In this document: positions 28,323 to 36,365 of the stretch, piece after piece
Layout of the letters: each line of letters starts with the position of its first letter
How positions within the stretch are numbered: the first letter of the stretch is position 1
Source: Micrococcales bacterium
GTDB lineage: Bacteria > Actinomycetota > Actinomycetes > Actinomycetales > Cellulomonadaceae
Reading direction: 5' to 3'
Length of the DNA stretch: 64,000 nt
Assembly (NCBI GenBank): GCA_009785115.1
Contig: WQWY01000010.1
Location: 25,940-89,939, forward strand
The notes under the pieces: generated by a model
What the model saw: only the letters and a program-made list of their open reading frames with translations
What the model was told of the DNA's origin: nothing
Database searches by the model: none
Made by a program: the position numbers and the translations under genes

Positions 28323-30059
28323 TCAGGCGTCCAGCCCTCGCACGACGAGCAGGCAGAGGTCGTCCTCCGACCTGCCGTCGACCAGGGTCTGGAGCAGATG
28401 GTCGCGGATCTGGGCGGCGCTGCCGTCCGGGGCGTCGCGCAGCGCCTGGGCGAGCTCGGCCAGACCCTCTTCGAGGGACCGGTCACGGCGCTCGACCAGG
28501 CCGTCGGTGTACAGCACGACGACCGACCCGGCAGGCAGGTCGAGCTCGTCCTGACCGACGTCGACGGCCGGGTCGTGCAGACCGAGCGGGAGGCTGTGCG
28601 CCCCACGCATCTGGTAGACGCTGCCGTCGGGCAGCCGGACGAACGGGGCGGGATGCCCGAGGTTGGTGTACTCGACGTGGCCACCACCGTCGGCTGTGGG
28701 CTGCCAGCGCAGGCACACGACCGAGGCCACGTCGTCCCAGCGCATCCCGTCGAGCGCACAGGCGATGGTCGAGAGCGTGGGGCCCGGCGAGGCGCTGGTC
28801 CAGCTGCGGGCTCGCAGCAGCACGGACAGCTGGCCCATCACCGCGGCGGCGGACATGTCGTGCCCCACGACGTCACCGACGGCGAGCATCGTGCCGCGCT
28901 CGCCGAGCGGGAACACGTCATACCAGTCCCCGCCGATCTCGGCGGAGTTTCCCGACGGCCGGTAGACCACCGCGGTGTCGAGGTCGTCGACCGTCATGGT
29001 CGGCGGCAGCAACCGCTGCTGCAAGGTCAGGGCGGCGTTCCGTTCGGCCTGGTACAGGCGGATGTTGTCCAGCACCGTGCCGACCCGGTGGCGCAGCAGC
29101 GTGGTGGTCACGATGGTAGGGACGTCGAACCGGTCGAGGTCGCGCGACTCCAGCACCATCAGGCCCAGCGTCCGGTCGCGGGCGTACAGCGGCACCGGCA
29201 GCCGGGCACCCAGGCCGAGGTCGTACAGCGCGTCCAGGACGCGCTTCGAGGAGATCGTCTTCTCGAGCAGGGCGACGTCCACCAGCTGGGGCAGGGCCAG
29301 CCCCTCAGGCTGGACGCTCTGCATCGGGTACTGGCTGACCCAGCGCGGGAGGTCCGCCTCGGCGACACGCGCCGACTCGTGCTTGGCCGGGTCGGCGACG
29401 ACGATGCCGGTGACGTGCTCGGGCTTGCCGCCCTCGTCCAGCAGGACGACGAAACCCCAGTCGGCGAGCTCGGGGATCGCGGTGCGGGCCAGCGCGTCAG
29501 CGGCCTCGTGGAGATCGACGTGCCCCGTCAGGACGTCGACGGCCTGGGTGATCAGCTCCAGCCGGCTGCTCCGGTTCGCCGCGAGCTCGGCCTCGGCGGC
29601 CTGGGCGTGCTCGGTGACGACCGTGCCGGTCGCGTCCGCGTGGACCGCCAGGCAGTGGGTGACCTCCCCGCCGGGGTCGCAGACCGGGGTGACGATCATC
29701 CGGCTCCAGAACCGGGTGCCGTCCTTGCGCCGGTTGAGCAGCGTCATGGTGACGCTCTCCCCGGCGAGCAGCATGTCGATCATCTGGGCGGCGTACGCCT
29801 CGTCGGGCTGCTGCGTGTGCACCGTCTCCCAGCCGCGGCCGACGAGCTCTGCCTGAGGCCAGCCGACCATCTGGCAGTACGGCTCGTTCGCCCAGACGAT
29901 CTCGCCGGTCGTGGTGTCGGTGACCAAGACCGGCAGACGAGAGCTCCGTAGCGCTCGGGCAGCGATCGCCAGCCCCACGGAGTCGTCCACCGGCAGCGTG
30001 GTGTCGCGGCCGTCGAGCGGCTGCGCCCGCACCTGCGCCGTGTCAGGTTCCACAGGCAC
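28323..30059 (-). CDS. PAS-GAF-SpoIIE serine phosphatase (RsbU/RsbP-like)
   Basis: A 578-residue cytosolic signalling protein. A PAS domain (about 40-150; ITPVCDPGGEVTHCLAV-like edge) is followed by a GAF domain (about 160-330) and a PP2C/SpoIIE phosphatase domain (about 345-576). The phosphatase motifs are intact: IGGDWYDVFPL, VGDVVGHD and EDDLCLLVV with metal-binding aspartates. Such proteins dephosphorylate STAS anti-anti-sigma factors in response to a sensed signal and so switch on stress sigma factors. Start GTG 30059 or 30053. No cognate anti-sigma gene is adjacent, but a fused phosphatase-kinase-STAS protein is encoded at 34758. Confidence 0.9.
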   Translation of the reverse strand: MPVEPDTAQVRAQPLDGRDTTLPVDDSVGLAIAARALRSSRLPVLVTDTTTGEIVWANEPYCQMVGWPQAELVGRGWETVHTQQPDEAYAAQMIDMLLAGESVTMTLLNRRKDGTRFWSRMIVTPVCDPGGEVTHCLAVHADATGTVVTEHAQAAEAELAANRSSRLELITQAVDVLTGHVDLHEAADALARTAIPELADWGFVVLLDEGGKPEHVTGIVVADPAKHESARVAEADLPRWVSQYPMQSVQPEGLALPQLVDVALLEKTISSKRVLDALYDLGLGARLPVPLYARDRTLGLMVLESRDLDRFDVPTIVTTTLLRHRVGTVLDNIRLYQAERNAALTLQQRLLPPTMTVDDLDTAVVYRPSGNSAEIGGDWYDVFPLGERGTMLAVGDVVGHDMSAAAVMGQLSVLLRARSWTSASPGPTLSTIACALDGMRWDDVASVVCLRWQPTADGGGHVEYTNLGHPAPFVRLPDGSVYQMRGAHSLPLGLHDPAVDVGQDELDLPAGSVVVLYTDGLVERRDRSLEEGLAELAQALRDAPDGSAAQIRDHLLQTLVDGRSEDDLCLLVVRGLDA

Positions 30060-30203
30060 GCAGCCACCTCGAGAGCTTCCGTAGCGTCAAGACCACCAGT
30101 AGCGTCGCGGGCGGCGGCGACGCCGTCAAGCGGGTGAGGCCGAAGCCGCCTGACGCTCCTCGTCCAGCGAGGACGCGGGGCTCGAGGACGCGGGGCCTCG
30201 AGA

Positions 30204-30227
30204 CCCCGGCGGCCACGGCCGCCGGGG
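30204..30227 (-). terminator. Strong hairpin downstream of the aldehyde dehydrogenase gene
   Basis: CCCCGGCGGCC (30204-30214) and GGCCGCCGGGG (30217-30227) pair perfectly over 11 bp with only two bases between, 6 bases past the dehydrogenase stop. Just beyond are two direct copies of GGACGCGGGG (30172-30198 area), of unknown meaning. Confidence 0.65.
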
Positions 30228-30232
30228 CGAGG

Positions 30233-31666
30233 TCAGTCGAGGGAGGCCATGACGTGCTTGATGCGGGTGTACTCCTCGAAGCCGTACATGGACAGGTCCT
30301 TGCCGTGGCCGGAGTCCTTGAAACCTCCGTGCGGCATCTCGGCGATCAGCGGGATGTGGGTGTTGATCCACACGCAGCCGAAGTCCAGCTCTGTCGAGAC
30401 CCGCAGGGCCCGGCCCACGTCACGGGTCCACACCGACGACGCCAGGCCGTAGGAGACCGCGTTGGCGGCGGCCACGGCCTCGTCCTCCTCGGTGAACGTC
30501 TGGACCGTGATGACCGGGCCGAAGATCTCCGTCTGCGAGAGCATGTCGTCCTGCCTCAGCCCCGACACCACGGTGGGCGCGACGTAGAAGCCGCGGTCGC
30601 CCTGGCGCGACCCGCCGGCCAGCACCTGGGCGTGGTCGGGCACCTGGCCGAGGAAGCCCTCGACCCGGGCCAGCTGGTGGACGTTGTTCAGCGGCGGCAC
30701 CCAGGCGTCCTCGTCGTCGGCCGGGCGGCCGTAGGTCGTGGTCGCCGCCCTCGCCTGCTCGGCGAGCGCGGCGGCCAGGTCGTCAGCCACCGAGGCGTGC
30801 GCCAGCACACGGGTGGCCGCCGTGCAGTCCTGACCGGCGTTGAAGTACCCGGCCCCGGCGATGCCCTCGGCAGCAGCGGCGAGGTCAGCGTCAGGGAACA
30901 CCACGACCGGGGCCTTGCCGCCCAGCTCCAGGTGCGTGCGCTTCAGCTGCTCGCCGGCGGCGACAGCCACCGCCCGGCCCGCGCCCACCGACCCGGTGAT
31001 CGACACCATCGCCGGGGCGGGGTGCGCGATCACCGCGGCACCCGTGGTCCGGTCTCCGCAGACCACGTTGAGCACCCCGGGCGGCAGCACCTTCGCGGCC
31101 AGCTCGGCCAGCATCACGGTGGTCACCGGGGTCGTGTCCGAGGGCTTGAGCACCACGGTGTTGCCCGCGGCGATAGCCGGGGCGAACTTCCAGACGGCCA
31201 TCATCATCGGGTAGTTCCACGGCGTCACCTGCCCGATCACGCCCACCGGCTCACGGCGCACCCACGAGGTGTGCCCCGCCAGGTACTCCCCGGCCGCGCG
31301 ACCCTCCAGCACCCGGGCGGCACCGGCGAAGAACCGGATCTGGTCGACCATCGGCGGGACCTCCTCCACCGCGGTCAGGTGGTCGGGCTTGCCCGTGTTC
31401 TGGCCCTCGGCGCGCACAAGGTCGTCGGCGTGGGCCTCGACCAGGTCGGCCAGGTCCAGCAGCGCCTTCTGACGTGTGGCCGGGGTGGTCTTCCTCCACC
31501 CCGCGAACGCCTGCGACGCCGCACGGTACGCGGCGTCCACGTCCTGGGCGGTGGACAGCGTCGCGGTGGCGTACTCCTCCCCCGTCGAGGGGTTCACCAG
31601 GGGTGTGGTGCCCCCGGACCCGTCCGCGTGCTCGCCGTTGATGAAGTTGCGCACCGTCGCGCTCAT
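30233..31666 (-). CDS. NAD-dependent aldehyde dehydrogenase, gamma-aminobutyraldehyde dehydrogenase-like
   Basis: A 477-residue ALDH superfamily enzyme. It carries PWNYPMMMAVWKFAPA, the catalytic glutamate in LELGGKAP (near 245) and the catalytic cysteine in FNAGQDCTAATR (near 280), with the usual EIFGPVI and C-terminal MPHGGFKDSGHGKDLS. Overall it resembles gamma-aminobutyraldehyde (putrescine pathway) dehydrogenases. A class III aminotransferase gene lies 1.5 kb away, which fits polyamine or amine catabolism, but no neighbouring gene proves it. ATG 31666 starts the protein (MSATVRNFINGEHADGS). Confidence 0.88.
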   Translation of the reverse strand: MSATVRNFINGEHADGSGGTTPLVNPSTGEEYATATLSTAQDVDAAYRAASQAFAGWRKTTPATRQKALLDLADLVEAHADDLVRAEGQNTGKPDHLTAVEEVPPMVDQIRFFAGAARVLEGRAAGEYLAGHTSWVRREPVGVIGQVTPWNYPMMMAVWKFAPAIAAGNTVVLKPSDTTPVTTVMLAELAAKVLPPGVLNVVCGDRTTGAAVIAHPAPAMVSITGSVGAGRAVAVAAGEQLKRTHLELGGKAPVVVFPDADLAAAAEGIAGAGYFNAGQDCTAATRVLAHASVADDLAAALAEQARAATTTYGRPADDEDAWVPPLNNVHQLARVEGFLGQVPDHAQVLAGGSRQGDRGFYVAPTVVSGLRQDDMLSQTEIFGPVITVQTFTEEDEAVAAANAVSYGLASSVWTRDVGRALRVSTELDFGCVWINTHIPLIAEMPHGGFKDSGHGKDLSMYGFEEYTRIKHVMASLD

Positions 31667-31797
31667 GGCCTCGCCTCTCGTCGGTCGTCGTCGAACCGTC
31701 CAGCAGGCCCATCATCTCGCGCTCTCGCCCCCTGAGAAGGCCGAATTCACCTCTCGAGAGCCCGAACCTGCGCACGCGATCTCGGAGATGATGAGGC

Positions 31798-32340
31798 ATG
31801 GAACGTCCGCAGCACCTGACCATCGCTCCCGTCACCGCCGACGATCTGGCCGATCTTGCTGCCCTCGCCGCCCGGACGTTCCCCCTGGCGTGTCCGCCAG
31901 GCGTCCGCCCGGCACAGATCCAGCGCTTCATCTTCGACCACCTGTCGACGGACTCCTTCGCCCGCTACTTCAACGACCCGGACCGCCACCTCGTGCTCGC
32001 CCGCCACGACGGCCTGCCCGTGGGCTACAGCATGTGCGTCTGCACCGAACCGACCGACCCCGACGTGCTCGCCGTGATCCACGGCCGCCCCGCGGTCGAG
32101 ATCAGCAAGCTCTACGCCGACGCCACCTGGCACGGTCGCGGCGTCGCCGCCCGGCTGATGACCAAGGCCCTGGAGGATGCCAAGGCCCAGGGCGCCCGCG
32201 TCTGCTGGCTGGGCGTCAACAAGAAGAACGGCCGCGCCCAGCGCTTCTACACCAAGCACGGCTTCCGCGTCGTGGGCACCAAGCAGTTCGACGTCGGCGG
32301 CCACGTCCACGACGACTACATCATGGCCAGACCCCTGTGA
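31798..32340 (+). CDS. GNAT family N-acetyltransferase
   Basis: A 180-residue acetyl-CoA-dependent acetyltransferase. The conserved motif A is WHGRGVAARLMTKALEDAKAQGA, with VEISKLYAD before it and the C-terminal NKKNGRAQRFYTKHGFRVVGTKQF. Sequences of this form are close to spermidine/spermine-type or general Gcn5 acetyltransferases; the substrate cannot be read from sequence. It is divergent from the aldehyde dehydrogenase, and both might concern polyamines, which is a guess. Confidence 0.85.
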   Translation: MERPQHLTIAPVTADDLADLAALAARTFPLACPPGVRPAQIQRFIFDHLSTDSFARYFNDPDRHLVLARHDGLPVGYSMCVCTEPTDPDVLAVIHGRPAVEISKLYADATWHGRGVAARLMTKALEDAKAQGARVCWLGVNKKNGRAQRFYTKHGFRVVGTKQFDVGGHVHDDYIMARPL

Positions 32341-32436
32341 GCGTCTACCACCTCGGGCCGAGCCTCGTCTGACACGGCCGGCCCTCGGGACACGCCACCC
32401 TTGGCCGAGCCCGCCGAGGAGCGCGACCATAGGAGC

Positions 32437-32967
32437 ATGACGCGACCTCCGCAGCCGGACCCGTCCCGACTCACCCCGTTCGCCGGGCACCCCGGCGTGG
32501 TCGGTATCGTGCCCGGCCAGCCAGAGCTGGTGGCGCTGACGGCCGTCGCGTGGGCGAAGGCGACCGGTGGGGAGCTGTACTTCGCCTACGTCGACCCCCA
32601 CCGCTACGTGACCGAGGAGCGGCCCGACGGCTCCGTCGCGCACGCCGACATCGACCCCGACCTCGACCCGGACGACTGGCAGACCCGCTCCCGCGAGATG
32701 CAGGCGTACCTGCGCCACGTGGTCGGCCCGACCGGCGTCCCCTGGCACTTCCGGTACCTGGCCGGGCGCCCCGACCGGGCGCTGACCCACCTGGCACGGG
32801 CGGTCGACGCGGCGGTCATCGTCGTCGGGACGCGACCGCCCGGGATGCGCGAGCGGCTCCGGTCGTTCCTGAGCGCGTCGGTGTCGGCGCACCTGTCGCA
32901 CCACCAGCACCGGCCCGTGCTGGTGGTGCCTCTCGACGTGGTCGACTGGAAGGACCAGATCACATAG
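32437..32967 (+). CDS. Universal stress protein (UspA family)
   Basis: A 176-residue single-domain Usp. It contains GVVGIVPGQPELVALTAVAWAKA at the N-terminal strand-helix, and the C-terminal ATP-binding type loop is VVGTRPPGMRERLRSFLSASVSAHLSHHQHRPVLVVP. The usual G-2X-G-9X-G(S/T) pattern appears in modified form, so ATP binding is uncertain. ATG 32437 has AGGAG 1 base too close (32431-32435), yet it is the best start. Two hairpins follow the stop. Confidence 0.8.
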   Translation: MTRPPQPDPSRLTPFAGHPGVVGIVPGQPELVALTAVAWAKATGGELYFAYVDPHRYVTEERPDGSVAHADIDPDLDPDDWQTRSREMQAYLRHVVGPTGVPWHFRYLAGRPDRALTHLARAVDAAVIVVGTRPPGMRERLRSFLSASVSAHLSHHQHRPVLVVPLDVVDWKDQIT

Positions 32968-32976
32968 AGGTCACGA

Positions 32977-33028
32977 TGCACGATCTCGTGCACGCGAGGG
33001 GGTCGCGACGACGGATTCCGTCGTCGCG
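32977..33028 (+). terminator. Two consecutive hairpins after the universal stress protein gene
   Basis: TGCACGA-TC-TCGTGCA (32977-32992) lies 10 bases after the stop. It is followed by CGCGACGACGG-ATT-CCGTCGTCGCG (33004-33028), a perfect 11-bp stem with a 3-base loop. The second is a strong terminator candidate. Confidence 0.7.
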
Positions 33029-33117
33029 GGGCACAAAAGTGACGAATCTGGTCGTCAGGCGCTGGTGACCGCTCCGTCGCAGATGCCATCATGGGGGCTC
33101 GAAGCGAAGGAGCAACG

Positions 33118-34503
33118 ATGTCCCCCCGCACCCCCGTCACCCTCGACCGAGCCCGGATCGCCGAGCTCACGGCCCGCGAGGCCGCCCGTCTGGACGAGCG
33201 CACCCAGGCCTCCGGCGCGATGTACGAGCGCGCCCGTCAGACGCTGTCCGGCGGCGTCGCCTCGTCGTACCAGGCTCGCGACCCGTGGCCGATCTACCTG
33301 GACCGTGGTGTCGGCTCGCACGTGTGGGACGTCGACGGCAACGAGATGATCGACTTCCACAACGGGTTCGGGTCGATGGTGCAGGGCCACGCGCACCCGG
33401 CGATCACCAAGGCCGTGACCGAGCGGATCGCCCAGGGCACCCACTTCGCGGCGCCGACCGAGGACGGGATCGTCGTCGCCGAGGAGCTCAAGCGTCGCTG
33501 GGGCCTGCCGCGCTGGCGGTACGTCAACTCCGGCTCCGAGGCGACCATGGACGCGATCCGCATCGCCCGCGCGCTGACAGGGCGCGACACCATCGTGAAG
33601 ATCTTCGGCTCCTACCACGGCCACCACGACTACGTCATGGTCTCGATCGGGGTGCCCTACGGGGAGATCGGCGACCCGGACAACCTCGCCTCGCTGCCCT
33701 ACGGCGCGGGCATCCCGCGGTCCAGCGTGGACATGACGGTCCCGGTGCCGTTCAACGACGCCGGGGCGATGGAGCGGCGCATCGAGGCCCTGGTCGCGCA
33801 GGGCCGGGCACCGGCCGCGGTCATCATGGAGGCCGCGATGATGAACCTCGGCATCGTGCTGCCCGAGCCCGGCTACCTGGAGGCCGTCCGCGAGATCACA
33901 CGCAAGCACGGCATCGTGCTGATCTTCGACGAGGTGAAGACGGGGCTGTGCATCGCCGCGGGCGGGGCCACCGAGCGCTTCGGCGTCGTGCCCGACATGG
34001 TGACCCTGGCCAAGGCGCTCGGCGGCGGGCTGCCCATGGGTGCGATCGGTGGCACCGAGGAGGTGTTCTCGGTGGTCGAGGACGGGTCGGTGTACCAGGT
34101 CGGCACCTACAACGGGAACCCGCTGGGCATGGCCGCGGCCCGCGCGAGCATGGAGCAGGTGCTCACCCCGGAGGCCTACGCACACCTCGACGCGCTGAAC
34201 GACCACCTGGTCTCGGGCTGCCAGGCCGTGATCGACGAGCACAACCTGCCGGGCTACGCCGTGGGCGTGGCCTCCAAGGGCTGCGTGACGTTCGCGCCGG
34301 AGAAGATCACCGACTACGCCAGCTTCAAGAGGTTCCAGGACGGCGAGCTGGCCGACCTGGCCTGGCTGTACAACATGAACCGCGGGGTCTTCATGACGCC
34401 GGGCCGCGAGGAGGAGTGGACCCTGTCGGTCGCGCACACCGTGGCCGACTGCGACGTGTTCATCGAGGCCTTCGCCCAGCTCGCCGCCGACATCGTCCGC
34501 TGA
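33118..34503 (+). CDS. Class III PLP-dependent aminotransferase, glutamate-1-semialdehyde aminomutase-like
   Basis: A 461-residue fold-type I PLP enzyme. PLP-binding features are YVNSGSEATMDAIR, the HGHHDYV segment, EAAMMNLG, LIFDEVKTG and the Schiff-base lysine in TLAKALGGG followed by PMGAIGG. It resembles GSA-AT in domain order, but no haem genes are near and it may act on another omega-amino compound or beta-amino acid. ATG 33118 has AAGGAG about 6 bases upstream; an earlier ATG would add nine residues. Confidence 0.85.
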   Translation: MSPRTPVTLDRARIAELTAREAARLDERTQASGAMYERARQTLSGGVASSYQARDPWPIYLDRGVGSHVWDVDGNEMIDFHNGFGSMVQGHAHPAITKAVTERIAQGTHFAAPTEDGIVVAEELKRRWGLPRWRYVNSGSEATMDAIRIARALTGRDTIVKIFGSYHGHHDYVMVSIGVPYGEIGDPDNLASLPYGAGIPRSSVDMTVPVPFNDAGAMERRIEALVAQGRAPAAVIMEAAMMNLGIVLPEPGYLEAVREITRKHGIVLIFDEVKTGLCIAAGGATERFGVVPDMVTLAKALGGGLPMGAIGGTEEVFSVVEDGSVYQVGTYNGNPLGMAAARASMEQVLTPEAYAHLDALNDHLVSGCQAVIDEHNLPGYAVGVASKGCVTFAPEKITDYASFKRFQDGELADLAWLYNMNRGVFMTPGREEEWTLSVAHTVADCDVFIEAFAQLAADIVR

Positions 34504-34757
34504 CCAGACCGACCACCGCGCCCCTCCCGGCCCGGCCCCGACACAAAGGCTCCTCTTTGCACTGACTTGACCTTTCCTCTAACGTCGACGGACAAGCTGT
34601 CGACAGCCGCACATCCCCCGACGAGCGAAGTCTCGCTCGGACCAGGGGTTTTGTGGCACGCGGCCGTACTTACCCCTGCGTTCACGTCGCGCATCCGCCT
34701 CAGGCTCGATACGGTCAGCCCAACGACGCGGTGACCGACACCGGGGGAGGCGTGCGC

Positions 34758-36365
34758 ATGACCGATCTCGGGCCGTCCGCGCGCCCTCGTCGTGCCCGCC
34801 ACCAGCTGCCCGAAGACGTGCTGCGGCTGCAAGAGGCGCTGCTCCCGTCCACGGTGCCGCTGCTGCCCCGGGCCGACCTGGCCGCCACCTACCTGCCGGC
34901 CTCCGACCCGGCCAACGTCGGCGGCGACTGGTTCGACGCGGTCTACCTGCCCGACGGGCGCCTGGTGCTCTCGGTGGGCGAGGTGGTCGGCGGTGGCCTC
35001 GACGCGGTGGCCACCATGGGGCAGATCCGGGCCGTGCTCGCCACCCGCCTGTACGACAACGGCTCGCTGCTCGAGGCGATCAGGGCGGTCGAGCTGCTCG
35101 CGTCGCGCACCGCCGGGGCCTTCGCGACGACGCTGTGCGTGGCCAGCCTGAACATGACCACCGGCGTGCTGACCTACGTCACCCGGGGGCACCCCGCCCC
35201 TGTCGTCATCGGCCGCACCGGGGCGCGACTGCTGCCCGCCACCGGCGACGGCCCGCTCGGCACCAGGACGAGGGACCGGTCGGCCTCGACACGGCTGAGC
35301 ACCGGCGACCTGGTGCTCATGTTCACCGACGGGATGCTGCGCGGCATCGACGAGCGGCCCGCGCGCGCCCTGGACCGGGTCCGCGTCGCCGCGGCGAAGC
35401 TCAGCGACGACCGCACCGGCTCCCCCGTCGTCCGGCTGTGCGAACAGCTGCCGACCGAGCTGGGCGGGACCGCCGACGACTCGATCCTGCTCGGGGTCCA
35501 GTACCGGGGCGCCCCGGCCCCGCTGGACATCGAGCTCCACGCCGACGCCGAGCGGCTGGGGCAGATCCGGGCCGCGGTCGACGACTGGGCCGAGGACATC
35601 GGCCTGGCCTCCGACGACCGCCGCCGGGTGCTGCTCGGGGTCTCCGAGCTGGTCGCCAACGCCGTCGAGCACGCCTACGCCGGGCGCAGGCCCGGCCCGG
35701 TGAGGGTGCACGTCGAGCTCACCGAGGACGCGACCATCCTCGCCACCGTCGCCGACGACGGTCAGTGGCGCGAGCCCACGCGTCACCCGGGCGACCGCGG
35801 GCGGGGGCTGTCGATGAGCGCCGCCCTGGGCCTGCGCGTCGAGATCGAGGCTCGCGAGGACGGCACCCTGGCGACGGTCGAGTGCCCGGCGCGCCGCCCG
35901 CTGCGCCTGCTCACCGGCGAGAACACCATGGTCGAGGAGCCGGGCGGCACCCGGCTGACGATCGTGACCTCTGACCGGGTGACCGTGAAGGCCGTGGGCC
36001 CCCTGGCGTCGCGGCACCGTGCGGCACAGCTCGAGGCCGAGGTGCGACGGGTCGCCCGCAACGGGCTGGTCCCGGTCGACGTCGACCTGCGTGAGACCAC
36101 CAGCCTGTCAGGGCCGGGCGTCGCCGCGATCGAGGCCCTGCTCGGCCCTGACGGGCCCGGCGACGTCCGGATCATCGCGGGGGCGTCGTCGGCCGTCGGC
36201 GACATCCTCGCCCTGGCCGGCACGCCGTTCGCCGCCGAGCCGATCAGACGCGGGAGCCGACGGGCCGGGCCTGTGCCGGACGTGCGCACCCGACCACGAG
36301 CCCCCGAGCTGTCACTCGAGGCCACCCATCCGCGAGGCCTTCCCCACCGAGGGCCAGCGCTCTGA
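34758..36365 (+). CDS. Fused SpoIIE-like phosphatase, HATPase (RsbW-like) and STAS protein
   Basis: A 535-residue chain with the three modules of a partner-switching system in one polypeptide. A PP2C/SpoIIE domain covers about 30-250 (NVGGDWFDAVYLP; TADDSILL at 238-245). An anti-sigma-type HATPase covers 255-382 (N-box ELVANAVEHAY 297-307; GRGLSM 348-353), and a STAS domain 399-488. Two key places are altered: the phosphatase GDVxGHG reads GEVVGGG (74-80), and the STAS DSSG phosphoacceptor reads SGPG (451-454). ATG 34758 has GGGGGAGG 8-15 bases upstream. It probably works in stress sigma control, perhaps as a non-catalytic sensor. The 3' end overlaps the convergent GGDEF gene by 54 bases. Confidence 0.85.
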   Translation: MTDLGPSARPRRARHQLPEDVLRLQEALLPSTVPLLPRADLAATYLPASDPANVGGDWFDAVYLPDGRLVLSVGEVVGGGLDAVATMGQIRAVLATRLYDNGSLLEAIRAVELLASRTAGAFATTLCVASLNMTTGVLTYVTRGHPAPVVIGRTGARLLPATGDGPLGTRTRDRSASTRLSTGDLVLMFTDGMLRGIDERPARALDRVRVAAAKLSDDRTGSPVVRLCEQLPTELGGTADDSILLGVQYRGAPAPLDIELHADAERLGQIRAAVDDWAEDIGLASDDRRRVLLGVSELVANAVEHAYAGRRPGPVRVHVELTEDATILATVADDGQWREPTRHPGDRGRGLSMSAALGLRVEIEAREDGTLATVECPARRPLRLLTGENTMVEEPGGTRLTIVTSDRVTVKAVGPLASRHRAAQLEAEVRRVARNGLVPVDVDLRETTSLSGPGVAAIEALLGPDGPGDVRIIAGASSAVGDILALAGTPFAAEPIRRGSRRAGPVPDVRTRPRAPELSLEATHPRGLPHRGPAL

